A stretch of 64,000 nucleotides of DNA from Microplitis mediator (taxonomy: Eukaryota; Arthropoda; Insecta; Hymenoptera; Braconidae). The stretch is taken from assembly GCF_029852145.1 (NCBI RefSeq), contig NC_079979.1, positions 2,590,501 through 2,654,500 of the forward strand, in the 5' to 3' direction. Shown here piece after piece: positions 1-11,763 of this stretch. A model generated the notes under the pieces. That model was not told where the DNA came from and did no database searches. It worked only from the letters and a program-made list of their open reading frames with translations. How positions within the stretch are numbered: the stretch's first letter is position 1; the number at the start of each line of letters is the position of its first letter. The position numbers and the translations under genes are program-made.

Positions 1-1359
1 GAGTGAAATTCTATATAATTTAAAAAGTATACCAATATGTCTAAGTATAGTTAAAGGCTGGCGCCTTGAAGAAGTGATTTTCTTGACTCAAGAGAATATA
101 TCGGGAAGCAATAATATCTTAGGTAAAGTAAAATTTTCTCGAGTCAAGAAGTCTTTATAAAACCTAATTTAATATTCAGCTCAACGCATGTTATTTGTTA
201 TAACGGCAACTTCACTTTACTTACCATAACAAATGTTACTTCGTTGCGTTGACCAAGATGGATTTGTTATCTTAACAAATAACTGCGTAATCTTGACTTT
301 TGCTAAGATAACAAATTTTCTTTTTCAGTGTAGGAAATTTTGATATTAAATTATCTTGTGACTTAGGATAAATTGATTGAAATTCTCGATCAATCTGTTA
401 ATAAGTTTAGTTGTTAGAATGAAGATGGAAAATATGAATTATCAATCAAACAATCGATTTTACCAGTTCTCTATGGTAATCTAAAAATCAAAGAAACTTT
501 TTAAGAATTTTCGATATCGTCGGACTTTCTTTACTAATCCAGTGCCGTCGATATTTCCTGGTTGCATCCATTAGAAACAGAATGTGTTCTTTATTTTGGT
601 CTATTGGATTTTTACTTTGTAAAATAGATATCTAAAGTAACAAGATTTGATGTAATAGTGCATTAAAAATTAAAATTATCTAGTTAAATAAATGTAATTT
701 TTTTAGTTGATATACCTGATTATTTATTTCTTGGGCGCTAAAATTCAAATCACGAGTATTTAGTGGTTCGGATCTAGTCTTCTCGGATTTTTTAACGTCA
801 CTTTTCTTGTACTTTTTATCAGAAGGATGTAAATTAGTTCTTCAACATTGCAGACGCCACTCAATACATCTTTTTTGCCCGTCAAAACTGAAATAATGCT
901 CCTTAAAGTTATAGAATAAATACAATCAATTTTTATGGCGTTTAATAAAGTAGTATACAGATATATAGTATAATGAACGATATATTCATAATTACCCAGC
1001 CAGTTGAGAATAATCATCTTTCAGACGTGGAAACTCATTAACAATTGCTTAAGCTAAGAGCACGCTTAGCTGACTTTAGAGGATAACTGAAAGAAGTCAA
1101 TTATAATTATTAGCGATACTTACAATATTTATAAATTACCTATAAAATACCTATAAATTCATTTCCCTTAAAATCGGAAATCGTACATAATTTACAAAAA
1201 AAATTATCATTCGACTACACCCTATATTAATAGGTAGAATTTTCGGCTGAACACGAAATAAATTAGTTAAAAATATAGATTATCTCAGAAACTTTGATAA
1301 AAATTTTAAAAGAATAGAACAATAATTGACATTTAAAGGTTATTTTAAAAGCAAAATCT
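1..1359. other. AT-rich stretch without a recognisable gene
   Basis: No coding segment can be supported. A short inverted repeat based on CTTGACTCAAGAG and its complement lies near 80-165, and related AACAAAT/GTTGACC motifs recur at 190-320, so this is probably decayed repeat DNA. The open frames here are short and have no recognisable domains. Confidence 0.5.
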
Positions 1360-2026
1360 TAAGTTCAAGCTTGGACGGACATTTCTAAACTTTTAGTCAT
1401 GAAATGAATAGAAAAAATCTGTCTATCGGTTGACCCTGCGGGCCAGCCCCAAAACTTCCCGCTGTTTTCGAGCTTCTTAAGCACGAAAACTTTGTTGTGG
1501 ATACATTTTCGAGCTCTTCCGAGCTCGAAAATACTTTTTGTGCCGTTTTTTTCGAAAAAAACCAATTTTAGCATTTCTTTCTCCCACGATATCTCAGGAA
1601 CGAGGTGACCGATTTTGATGGTTGAGGCGGCAATCGGCGTATTTGATTGAGTTCTAGAGCTGATAAGATTTTGAAATTTTTTGGTTCGGTTGTTTCGAAG
1701 ATATTCGCAAAAAACCGTTTTTTACCATTTCTCTCTCCGGCGATAATTCTTGAACGAATTATCCGATTGAGATAGCTAAGGCGGCGATCGACGCGTTTTA
1801 TTAAGTTCTTGAGCTGATTAGATTTTGAAGTTGATCGTATGAGTTGTTTCTGAGAAATCAATGAAAAACTAAAAAAAAAAAAAATTTTTTTAGTAATTCG
1901 CTAATATTTTCGAGTCTACTTGATCAAATGATCTGAAATTTTCAGAAAAGTTGATGGCCAACAAGCTCTTTCGATTGCCGTCTTAACCATCCAAATCGGT
2001 TCATTAGTTATAAAGTTATAGACCAG

Positions 2027-2068
<42 letters not shown>

Positions 2069-2247
2069 GCACACACATACATACATACATACAGACACTC
2101 GGACATCATTCTGAAAATAGTCAGAATAGCTTCCTAGGACCTCAAAACGTCGACATCTGATGAAATTTCGATTTTCGCAAATCGGGGTGAAAACAATAAC
2201 TTCCCAATTTTTCGAAGATCGTCGATTATCTTAGCGGGAAGTTAAAA
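1360..2247 (+). repeat. Dispersed repeat family A, copy 1
   Basis: An 0.9-kb unit that recurs, more or less complete, at 16385-17091 (+), 51385-52030 (-), 54690-55035 (-) and 62935-63110 (-). Diagnostic blocks are AACTTCCCGC, GACCTCAAAACGTCGACATC, TCGGACATCATT and GTTGATGGCCAACAAGC, next to a CA microsatellite. It reads as quasi-open frames in places, but the copies do not share an intact frame. No terminal inverted repeat was found, so its class is unknown. Confidence 0.8.
2027..2077. repeat. (CA)n microsatellite
   Basis: About 50 bp of nearly pure CA dinucleotides, followed by short CATA repeats. It is a standing part of repeat family A, since the other copies carry a CA or TG tract at the same place. 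Confidence 0.95.
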
Positions 2248-2389
2248 ATTATTAAATATCAATGGTTACTAACTTCGATTGGAGCTTATTGTGAAGGTGA
2301 CATGATGCGTTACATCGCTTACATATAAATATATATTCAATCTAATAAATATAAAATTACGAATTGGCTTTTCTGAAAACTGACAAGTT

Positions 2390-2890
2390 CTGCCACAACA
2401 AGCCTGACTAGTGATCGCCGGTGATTTTCGTGAAAAAGCTGACTGTCATCTTCTAAAATTTTCAATAGTTTTGAGCCTTGTTTTGTTGTCTCATTCAGTA
2501 GAATTTCCCGTACCGTTTTATATTGCTAAAACATCAATAATAAAATATTCAATATTAAAAACAAAGTCATAAAGATTATAAAAATATTTAAAATAAGATA
2601 TTGAGTGAACATACCAAAAATTTAGCAGGATCAATTGAAGAAAATTTAACGGTACTACTTCCAGGCTGGGCCAAAGTACTCGCTGTGCTAGCTTCAGGCT
2701 GTGACGTAATGCATGATTGCTGCCATGAATTGTTATCAGGAATAACCTGGATTATACCTGTTTCATTAGGAATCGAATTTGGCAATTTTATCGAATTTAA
2801 TACTTTTAATATTAATTTCTAGGGAACAATTTTTATTTTCATTGATTGTAAAGCGTCTTTAGTTAATTCGATAAATGCCTTGCCAATGAT
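2390..2890 (-). pseudogene. Fragment of a multicopy SAM-like-domain protein gene, decayed
   Basis: Read on the minus strand, 2890-2600 gives a segment beginning around IGKAFIELTKDALQSMKI, followed by a Ser/Pro-rich linker. After a probable short intron or gap, 2520-2390 gives TVREILLNETTKQGSKLLK and then RRSLVRLVVAELV. This order resembles an uncharacterised multicopy protein family, familiar from insect genomes, in which a SAM-like helical domain precedes an (R)RxLVRIxVxxL motif. A stop codon after the SAM-like block and frame changes make it non-functional. It may come from the same family as 3990-4925, but a DNA element lies between them and the order is not collinear. The family assignment is from memory of motifs, not a search. 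Confidence 0.45.
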
Positions 2891-3053
2891 GCGTTGAGCT
2901 AAACAAAAAATCTAAAAATTATTAGTCGTCTGGGTGAATATTTGTTATTATACACAGTCATATCCAAGCAAAAAGAAATAAAGTAGAGTTTGTAAAGTCT
3001 CACCCAAAAACAATCGGTTAGAAAAAAAGCAGTTAAGTTAGTTATAAGATGTA

Positions 3054-3976
3054 GGGGAAGGTAGCCCAAAGCGGGTACCCCGCCGAAAGCGGGTAGGCGC
3101 TTGTACGCCGACGCATAAAATGCAAGGGACAAGGTATGCATATGTCGAGGTTACCCGAGTACTGCCGAGTTTCACTCAGTCCCAAACGAGCATTAATGAA
3201 GCGGTATGGCTTAATTACACGCAATTAAAAAAAAATTAATAAGTTCTTGAAAAAATTAAAGGTATATATTTTCTGATTATTCAAAAACGAATACATTTAT
3301 TATATCGTTGATAATTTTCTATTAATTTGAGCCTATTTAAGTTTAAATTAAGAAAAAAATATAAGCGTTTTGTTTTGAATTATTTGAGTTTAGCATCACT
3401 TGGATAAAAAACGTGTTCTCGGGCAAAGCGGGTAGGGCAAAAACTGCTAAAGACTAATTAAAATAGTCTAAAATTATTTTTTACCGATACCTGGTGCGTA
3501 CTGAACAGTAATACACCAAAATCTGCAAAAGACTGAATAATTAGTCAAATATTATTATTTATATAATTAACAAAAATATTTAATTACAAGTTACCGATTA
3601 AATAGTCATTTATATTGAAGTATTGCTATATTTAATAAGTTAGTCGTTTAAGTTGTTGAAGACTGATTAAATGAAACTAAAATTATTATTTAAATATCTA
3701 AAATAAGCATACTTCCCTTAATTGTAGTGCCAATCCGCTTTGCCCGAACGGATTACCCGCTTAAGGCCCCGCCCTAGGGCAAAGCGGTTTTTGGGAGTGT
3801 TTTTTAATTTTAATAATAAATCATAAATTAATACAAATTTATACAATATTGCTAATTGATTTTAAAGTTCGATAAATCCTTTATCAAAAAAAAAAATAAA
3901 TCATTATTGTTATCATACAAATACTAAATTTTCTCGGCTCTTAACGTTAACATACCCGTTCTAGGCCACCATCCCC
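3054..3976. mobile_element. TIR element, TA|GGGG...CCCC|TA family, copy 1
   Basis: The ends are imperfect inverted repeats: GGGGAAGGTAGCC at the left and, as reverse complement of the right end, GGGGATGGTGGCC. TA flanks both sides and is the probable target duplication. The interior has repeated GGGCAAAGCGGGT motifs and no coding capacity, so it is a non-autonomous DNA element. The same terminal logic occurs at 21117-22989 and 36635-37639. Confidence 0.65.
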
Positions 3977-3989
3977 TACTGACGAAGAC

Positions 3990-4925
3990 TTATGTAAAGA
4001 TTGTCACGTTGTGCTTATTCCAACAAGAATACAGCTTGTAATAGGCTAAGCCAGAAATATTAATGAATAGTTGTGTATTCAAGTCAGCATCAAATTCTAT
4101 ATGGTACGCGTGTAACATAGTATCAGATGAAACTGTTGTATAAACTGAGATCAAGAGATAGACATCAATATCATTCAATAGAATTATTTCATCAATCTTT
4201 GCAAATAATTGTAAATTATCAGCACGAAGTCGGGACGATTCAAGACATACATATAATCCTACTCGAAATTCAACAACATTTACTTTTATGGAAATCGTAC
4301 GATATACTTCATCATTATTGTTGTAATTACGATCATCCAAGAATCGCTGGCTCAGAGTGTCTTCGATCGATACGTTTCTTCCCAAATATTAACGAAGTTG
4401 AAAAAGTGTCACATTTTTCACCCCACTTAGCGCTTTGACCACATTAGAAAATTCTGATTAATGCTTAGGGAGGATTTTTAAAATTATGGACGGCTTCAGC
4501 ACGGACCTTGGCAAAATGATGTTGAGCTTCATAACGCATACATGAATAATTGGCCTGAGGACCAGACGACTGTATACATCTAGGATAGTGTGATAGATGA
4601 TGAAACTTATTAATTTAACCAACATTTGGAAATAATGTTTGAAATCTCCAGCGAAATCCTCTAATTAAAGCATTAATATATGGAAGAAGAGAGTTTGTTA
4701 TTTTAGAAGCGAAAACCAATTCCATTATTTGTCATAAGTTAAGTACAAGTGCCATATGCTCATCATCGCTATTAATCTCATCAGCAAGTAAAAATGTTAG
4801 TGTCCGTATCAAAGTCCATGTTTGCATAGCCTTCTGACTCAAAGTCTGGTCTTTTTTTCGTAACATATTATCGGTAAAATTAGATGAAGGTTTATTTTTC
4901 ATCTTGCGATTACCCCATTGAAAAG
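3990..4925 (-). pseudogene. C-terminal part of a decayed multicopy protein gene
   Basis: Minus-strand reading from 4925 to 3990 crosses several frames and at least two stops but keeps a recognisable order: NKFHHLSHYPRC, then YSCMRYEAQHHFAKVRA, then HNFKNPP, and finally a 131-residue open block (3990-4385) with VEFRVGLYVCLESS, FAKIDEIILLN and LHAYHIE. These motifs resemble the C-terminal half of a repeated, uncharacterised insect and vertebrate protein family, probably transposon-derived, with HHL..YP and MR(Y/F)EAKH signatures. Nearby peptide genes are unrelated to it. The frame breaks are seen directly; the family link is inferred. Confidence 0.55.
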
Positions 4926-7173
4926 AAGAAATCTCCGAATCCTATTCGATATTGAAACGCTAAAATGTTATAATTAGAACTTAAAATTTTAAGATAACTA
5001 ATGCTTGTTGTGAAAAAATTAACAAGTCAAAATATCTTATTGGTTTCTTAACAAAAGATCAAGAAATTTTTAAGCGAATTTATACCACTCCAATTACACT
5101 GACCGATTACGGAATTTCAAGTGGCGCTCTTAACAACACGGCAAAATATTAAACGAACTTTCACTAGTTTGGAAGAGAAGTTTGTTAAAAATTACTGTTT
5201 TCTTCGGTGAAGAATTGTTATTTATAAAATTTCGATCTTTTAAAAAAATGAGTTTTTCATATAAATTTCAACTTGAGATAGGTTGTTATATATGTTTTGG
5301 TTAAGAATGTCAAATGTTTTTTTTTTCGAATCATATACTGGTAATTATTGTAAAATAATTCATTAAACATATTGTTGACTTATTATCATCATAAATAATA
5401 TTGACCTGATGTGCTGCAAATCTTCATTCAAGACGATTTTTCTTTTTTCTTTATTTACAATTTTTCGCACAGCAATTATACGGTGCTTCACTTACATGAA
5501 ACTGAAAACTAACATCACAGATTTACGTGCCGATATTTTATTGATTTACGTTGTAAAAGCTACGGAAGTATTTGTAAAATAATTTGTTGTTAGTCTCACT
5601 AATGCTAAGTTACTGTTTTAAAGTGAAAAATACCAATAAAGCAGTGATTTTCCAAGCTACTAAATTTATATGTTCAATTTTCACTCCTTAAAGTAAGAAA
5701 TTTACTGGTTGTTTAATAAAAATCACTGCTCAATTAGTGATTTTAAAAATCACTAATATTATGTATGATAATCTCTCGGGAAAGTAATGGAAATCATCAT
5801 TAAATCAATAAAAATTTGGATTACCAACAAATCAGTAAAAACTTCACTGATTGATCCGCTAAAATCACATTCTTTCAGACATGAAATCTTGTAAGATTTC
5901 ATTAAGGTAATTTTATAAAATCTTGTAAGATATCATTAAAGAAATTTCATAAAATTTAATGAAATTTTTTAATATTTTACCCGGCCTTTTTCGATAGGGA
6001 ACTTTGTAAAACTTGATTGAGGAAATTTCCTAAAATATTGCCGGGCATTCTTCTACATCAAATTTTGTAAAATCTAGGAAATTCAATAAAATTTTAACAG
6101 AGAGTCAATAATAAATAAATCAGAGTGTCAGAAATCAATGCCGTAATTTTGGTTCAAGTAATTGAGGACATATGTTCAAGACTGCGAGTTCAAAGGAGGG
6201 GAACCGTTACTACATATTATGATAATAATATCATTAATACATTTAAATTTTACTTGTAAAGATTATTGCTTTCACTTTCAATGATAATTGTGAGTCATTT
6301 GTAATCAATCAAGTAATTAGATAAATAAGTTTATTGTCCAAAAACAGGTGTCACAAGGTAAATGGTGAGTGGCCGCGTGGCCGTAAGCAATTAGTGTCAT
6401 CATCAAATTCTCAGATTGTCGCATACAATGCATATGTAATATAAGTTTTTAGTGTTTAATGAATATATTGATAACTAATCAATATTATATCCGAATCAAG
6501 TTGCTCAATTTTTCTGATAAGCTTCATGCCAGGTGTCATGAGACCACTTTACGCTTCAAATAATTAAATAAACATGTCATTATGATTTTATCTGAACTTT
6601 GTTTGTGATAAACTGAATATATTAAAATCCTGCTTGTTGCTAAAGTATAAAATCCATTGACCGACCACCAGATTTTCAGTTCTTATAACTACCATCCAGG
6701 TTACCATAACTGGTCATTTAGTAGATGCCTAAATTAGTATTTGTCAGAAATTCAATACAATTTGTGCACTAGCCGTCAGATTTGTTCCTAGTTAGTGCTG
6801 CTGACATCTTTCTCTGAGATTTGTACCATCTCATTTTGGGTGAGTATTGTAGATTTTAAGACACCTGTCTAAAAAAATCCATACGGATTATCCGAAAAGA
6901 TCATAGAAATCTACGGGTCTCCTGCGCTGTATTCAGCTGGAATCTCATGGGTTTCAATAGAACCCTATAGGTTTTTACGTTAATTCCTATCTGAAGTCAT
7001 CAACATGGTTGATTAAATCCAAAGATCTAACCAAATTTCCATAGAATGCTGTTAAAATCCACGAGAAATTGTGAAGTTCTATGATTTCTTGGGATAATTT
7101 ATATAGATTCTCGTATGATTTTTTTTTTGCGATTAATAATGTTCTCATAAATTTAGATACCTTTCCCGTGATA
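4926..7173. other. Non-coding, weak repeats only
   Basis: No gene was recognised. Around 5640-5780 there are repeats of AATCACT and its complement, and at 5885-6100 repeats of AAATCTTGTAAGATTTCATT that recur at 9240-9330 and 18340-18540. The part from about 6840 to 7140 carries AATCC-ATAGG-type motifs also seen at 61085-61480, suggesting a decayed member of that repeat family. Confidence 0.5.
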
Positions 7174-8431
7174 TACACGGAAAGAATATTCCAGTTAAAT
7201 TTACGATGCTGACATCGTAATTTGTCCTATTGATTATTGTAGTGAGGGACTATATCTTTAAAATCATAATTTTTACGATGTAGAATTGGAAATTTCATTT
7301 AAGAAAAAATACTTCGGACAAATAATACAAAGCCTTAAGCTCTTTAGTATAAATTACGATGTGAACATAGTAAAAATTGAAGAGAAATTACAAATAAAAG
7401 AATAAAACAATAATCGTTCGGCAGTTGGACTTGAACCTGGTGGTAATATGATAGTACACGGAAAAATATTGGAACCCAACTGGTTACTGTTCTGCATCCG
7501 ACTCAGTACGGTGCTGGAAGAAAATGCTCGATTGTGGTGCAGCACCACACTGATTACTGTGCGGAACATGACTAAGTCGTGTGTGCGCATCACTCAATCA
7601 GGTTCCGCACAATAATCAGTGTGCTGCTGCACCACAATCGAGAATTTCCTTCTAGCACCGTACTGGGTTGGGTGCAGAACAGTAATCAGGCGGGTTTCAA
7701 CTTTTCCGTGTATACGTTGATTGATGCGCCATAAATTATGGAGGGAAAAACTAGAAGCATTGTGCCCTCGGCATTGTAGAATGGGTCTCAGGCCCATGCT
7801 GTTTTGCCGTGCCTGCTATTCATACGTGTGAGCAATACAATAGCTCCTGTACTATACAGCATAGGAAATAACGCCATACTTCTACGACTCGTTACAATAC
7901 TGTCTTGGAATATTTCATATGATATTTCAGTATCTGTCTTGAGACCATACCAGCATAGTGTTGAAAGCCATGCATTTCTTACCATGTACAAGTCTACGTT
8001 GTTCTTAAGATCCATATGGACGATTTGAATAAACAGTCATAAGTTACGAGAGCGCCTCTTACGGAGGACGCAGTTACTATTAAAAAATTACGATGTAACA
8101 TCGTAATTTTCATAACTTCCATCGTATTATAACAGAGGCAGCACTGTAAGATTTATTTTATTCAAAAGTGGATAGGAAGATGAATATAGTAATAAATATA
8201 GTTTTTGAGTTGTAATTATTATTTTATTCTTATCACGATGTCAAAATTGTAATTTCTGAAATAATTTTCAATCCTAAAAGTCTTTATTGAAATTACGATG
8301 TTAAACAGTAAAAAATGTAAACTGCATAGTAAATTTCGAAATGAGACATTTCAAAATTGATGCTAATGAAAGTATAGACCACGATTACGATGTTGACATC
8401 GTACATTTTATGGGAATATTCTTTCTGTGTA
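7174..8431. mobile_element. Composite MITE-like element with TACACGGAAAGAATATTCC ends
   Basis: The left end reads TACACGGAAAGAATATTCC, and the reverse complement of the right end reads TACACAGAAAGAATATTCC. The interior holds several ACGATGTNNACATCGTAAT motifs near both ends and has no transposase. A separate hairpin element is nested at 7455-7712, and 7770-8040 holds unrecognised sequence of higher complexity. Confidence 0.65.
7455..7712. mobile_element. Nested near-perfect hairpin MITE
   Basis: A palindrome of about 258 bp centred near 7585. The arms start TACACGGAAAA and carry matching GTACGGTGCTGGAAG, GTGGTGCAGCACCACA and GTGCGGAAC blocks in inverse order on the two sides. A related half copy is present at 10274-10407. 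It has no coding capacity. Confidence 0.8.
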
Positions 8432-8640
8432 TGGAAACCATTCTTCCGTAGGTGCAAAAATATTTTCTATACATTAGTGGAAATATTGCTATTCATATAG
8501 CATTATAAGAACCGTTCCTAAAGTATTATAGGAACCATTACTGTAATGTAAAGGAACTATTCTTATAGAATTATGAGAACCGTTCATAAAATATGATAAG
8601 AACGGTTCCTATAACATTGATAATCTGAAGGAATATGCAC
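8432..8640. repeat. AACCGTTCC/GGAACGGTT repeat block
   Basis: Several copies of ATTATNNGAACCGTTCCT in both orientations. A matching block occurs at 9540-9600 on the far side of peptide gene 1, and similar motifs occur in the MITE at 57861-58338. The gene may therefore sit between two pieces of related elements. Confidence 0.5.
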
Positions 8641-8795
8641 ATTTGGCACGCGATTTGATAATCACCCATAACTAAAATTTATAACTCACAATCTTCAGCA
8701 ACTAATTTTTTACATTAACGATAATATTAGATTATTCATCATTGTCTTTTTTTTTCTAGTTATCATTTAGCCAACCTTTTTTAAAAACTTCTACA

Positions 8796-9059
8796 ATGTT
8801 GACCAAAAGGTTTATTGTTCTAATTACTGCCATAATCCTAATCGTCATTATCAAAGAATCTGAAAGCGTACGTATTCATTTTTAATATTTTCTAAAGTAA
8901 CAATCAGAATAATAGATAATTCTTTATGTCCAGTACGTAATTGGTTATGGAAGGTGCCCATTGGGTTGGATACAATATCGTCGATTCTGCATTAAACCAG
9001 AAGTCTTTGAGGGTGTCTATAAGACTATACAAATAACTAATGACCATAGGATACATTAG
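8796..9059 (+). CDS. Secreted secapin-like peptide, copy 1 (two exons)
   Basis: Exon 1 is 8796-8867 (24 codons), the intron is 8868-8933 (GTACGT...CAG, 66 nt, phase 0), and exon 2 is 8934-9059 (41 codons plus TAG). Exon 1 encodes a typical signal peptide: Lys/Arg near the start, then a run of Val, Ile, Leu and Ala. Exon 2 has one cysteine pair in the pattern C-P-L-G-x6-R-F-C-I, that is C-x10-C, followed by a tail of about 22 residues. The spacing and the CPxG start match the secapin type of hymenopteran venom/immune peptide, but overall similarity is low. Copy 2 at 20882-21100 has the same exon structure and the same RFCI ending, which is the strongest support for both. The tail after the second cysteine is longer than in copy 2. 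A possible poly(A) signal AATAAA is at 9202-9207. Function is inferred, not shown. Confidence 0.65.
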
Positions 9060-9904
9060 AGATAATAATAGATTAATTATTTATTATAATAAACATAAAT
9101 AGTGAACTGTAGTAAAACGCATGGTGATAAGGATTGTTCATCAGCAGAAGTAGGGTGTAGGATATATATTGAATAATGTAACTGGAACTTATATATTCTG
9201 AAATAAAAAAATTACTATATTTATTGTTCTTAAAATACGCCTGTTAAGAAATCTTTTTGAGGAATTTTAAAAAGTTTCCTTAATGAAATTTCATACTGAA
9301 AGTGGCCTGGTAAGAAATTTTCAATCCTGGAGATAAATTAGATAAGCTTTTATTGGTGAAAAAATCCCGGTGACTGCTGGGTTCAAACCTGAGCCCTTCC
9401 AATTCTGCTATCCACTACGCTGATCGACGTCCACAACCGTGAAATTCTACACTTCCATAGTGAATTTCTTAGATTTGATGGTATTCCATAGAATTTTAAA
9501 ATAACTGACGAATTTATAATTAAAGTATACATTTAAAAACTATTTCTATAATATTATGAGAACCGTTCCTAGAATATTATGGGAAAAACCCGTGTAAATT
9601 AAAAAGTTTTAAAAAAGTTCGGAATCTCGGAAATCGGAATTTGATACAATTTTGAACTTTTATCGTACTTTTGACAACCCTCAATACAACAAGCAATACA
9701 AACATGGAAAATAATATTGGGAAAAGAGTATTAGCATAAGAGTTCGAAATTCTTGACTTTTCGGGACTTGTCTCAAACAGGAAAAAATCACACTTGAGTG
9801 TCAAAAATATTCAGAATTATCGATCTTTAAGGTATGTTTCTTAAGTTGCATCAGTCGAGACGATCAATAACAGTTCAAAATTTTTCATGAGTACTAAGAG
9901 AGGA
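9060..9904. other. 3' flank of peptide gene 1 and short repeat remnants
   Basis: 9060-9210 is shared with the flank of copy 2 (near 23075-23570), including ATAGTGAACTGT, CACGCATGGTGATAA... and AATAATGTAACTG. 9240-9330 is an AAATTTC-type repeat. 9365-9440 contains a GGGTTCAAACCTG block that looks like a decayed tRNA B box read on the minus strand, probably a SINE remnant. 9577-9840 has no recognised gene. Confidence 0.5.
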
Positions 9905-10584
9905 AAATGCGACGGGCCCAGGCTTGGCCCAAGTATGTAGAACCTTGGGCCAAGGTTGTAAGCCAGCCTTGGTAGAAGTCTGGAATGATAACACGGGGCC
10001 AGTCCTGGTTGCCAAACCTGGCCCATGCTTGGTTGCCAGTCCTGGCCTATGCTACGTTGCCAGACCTGGCCCATACATCGACGAAAAAAATAAATTTAAT
10101 TTTAAAACAATTTTATTATTATGAACCTCGTAGAGTTCATGATCATTAACGTTTGAACTATCTAAGGGAGGTAAGTGATGTGAAAAAAACTCGGTGAAAA
10201 TTCTGCTAGGCTCTGGGCGCGAGCTGCCACCCTTCTGATTGCTGGGTCTGAACGGTAGCTACGGAAAAAAACGCCGTGCGCACACGACTCAGTCAGGTTC
10301 CGCACAGTAATCAGTGTGGTGCTGCACCACAATCCAGCATTTTTTTCCAGCACCGTACCGAGTCCGGTGCAGAACAGTAACCAGTCGGGTTCCAATCTTC
10401 CCGTGTACTAAAGTTGAACTGATACATTTATATGATTTACTTATTCCACCATGGGTATCGCGAAACTCGGGTAATCCCACTTTGGCTCAAGCCTGGGTTG
10501 CCATTGAATAGCCAAGGCTCGGTTACCCAGTCTTGACCCAAAGATGGCTTGCCATTGGATGGCCAAGACAGGGGAATCCAGTCG

Positions 10585-10585
<1 letters not shown>
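9905..10585 (+). repeat. GGCCCAGG-rich dispersed repeat, copy 1
   Basis: Starts with multiple CCAGGCTTGGCCC-type motifs spaced roughly 30 bp apart and ends with related GCCAAGACAGGGGAA blocks. Copy 2 at 56316-56975 is alignable over most of its length, including the middle CCTCGTAGAGTTCATGATC block. The element has tRNA-like sequence near 10195-10260. A half hairpin MITE is inserted at 10274-10407. It is much more GC-rich than its surroundings. Confidence 0.7.
10274..10407. mobile_element. Half copy of the hairpin MITE
   Basis: Matches the right arm of the hairpin at 7455-7712 (GTTCCGCACAGTAATCAGTG, GTGCTGCACCACAATC, TTCCCGTGTA). It lies inside the GGCCCAGG repeat, and the copy of that repeat at 56316-56975 lacks it, so it is a secondary insertion. 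Confidence 0.7.

Positions 10586-10655
<70 letters not shown>
10586..10655. repeat. (AT)n microsatellite
   Basis: About 70 bp of AT dinucleotides with one ACAT interruption. It directly abuts the start of the LTR at 10657. Confidence 0.95.
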
Positions 10656-10656
<1 letters not shown>

Positions 10657-11621
10657 TGTAACATGATGAAAATTCGACATCGACCCGAGGTTTGAAATTC
10701 TTTGAATAAAATAAATAGTTATCCGGTGAGCCAATTTTGGTGACATCTATGATCATCATTCCAACTTAGACCGAGCAATCGACCCGACGCATGGATTGAA
10801 GAGACATTCGGGATAGACGCCGAACGGAACGGCCACGTTTTTTTGTTTTTGAACAATTTCATTCCGACCAACGACTAATTTCGATTCCGACTATTGAACA
10901 ACGTGATTTACGACTAAACGATCAATCTAAGTTTTGATCCACGATCCGTTAAATTAATCGATAGTGAATAAATTCCGAGTGATTAATAAACCGCCTGTTG
11001 TGAACAAGCCGAAGTCTCGGCCCGAATCTGAACAAAGTGTACGAGTGCAATAATTAATAAATAAGTGCAGTGCGTACGTAATAATAATTAATTACGCGTA
11101 AAAATTATATGATCGTGCAATTTAACGCGTTACCGAAATAAAATATTATTTTAGATTTTATTTTATTTCGTTCAAGCAATTCTGAGAATTACGGATTATC
11201 CGAGTCTCATTCGCAACAGCAGTCTTGTCACCTCGCCGTGTAGGAATACTCTGACGTCACTCGTCAAGTATTTCTTTAATACTTCCGCTGTATGTGTGTC
11301 TCCGGACAATAAAATTATTTTATTTTAATTTCGTAAACCGACTGTGTTTTCCTTGGGCGATGAACTGATTTTGTTTCGATCAACGACGTTTTTTTTATAA
11401 TTTGTTTATATCGAGTCAAGCCGACCATGGCAATTTATTATTTTGTTCGTAACCGATTACTTTTGATTTATGATACCGATCAATGATTTTGCTTAATTAA
11501 TATACGACTGATTATTTGTTTAATTCTGATCAATTATTTATCGTAATCTTAAGTGCCTGACCTTTCCCCGATCCGCCACCCTGAGCCGATTTTGATAATT
11601 GTTTATTTGATGATTATTACA
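10657..11621 (+). mobile_element. Long terminal repeat (5' or solo LTR)
   Basis: The segment begins TGTAACATGATG and ends ATTATTACA, giving the TG...CA ends expected of an LTR, about 965 bp. Six bases after it comes TGGCGCCCAAC (11627-11637), which resembles a tRNA-Lys-type primer binding site. A GGACAATAAAATT block near 11305 could be its polyadenylation signal. The internal region is cut short by a TA microsatellite and the pogo element, and no second copy is present, so only one LTR plus a stub of leader remains. Confidence 0.5.
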
Positions 11622-11721
11622 TCACCTGGCGCCCAACTAATAATTTTTGACAAGGTTGCCAAAAGTCATAAGTGTATTCGGACTTCACTCCGGTAGATCC
11701 CCGGTTGTGAAAAACCCGTTG

Positions 11722-11760
<39 letters not shown>
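11722..11760. repeat. (TA)n microsatellite
   Basis: Pure TA repeat immediately left of the pogo-type terminal repeat. Pogo/Tigger elements integrate at TA, so this is a natural target. Confidence 0.95.

Positions 11761-11763
<3 letters not shown>

Noticed and set aside
1568..1861. 97-codon minus-strand ORF in repeat family A
   Set aside because: Other copies of the repeat have stops or frame changes at the same place, so the frame is not conserved.
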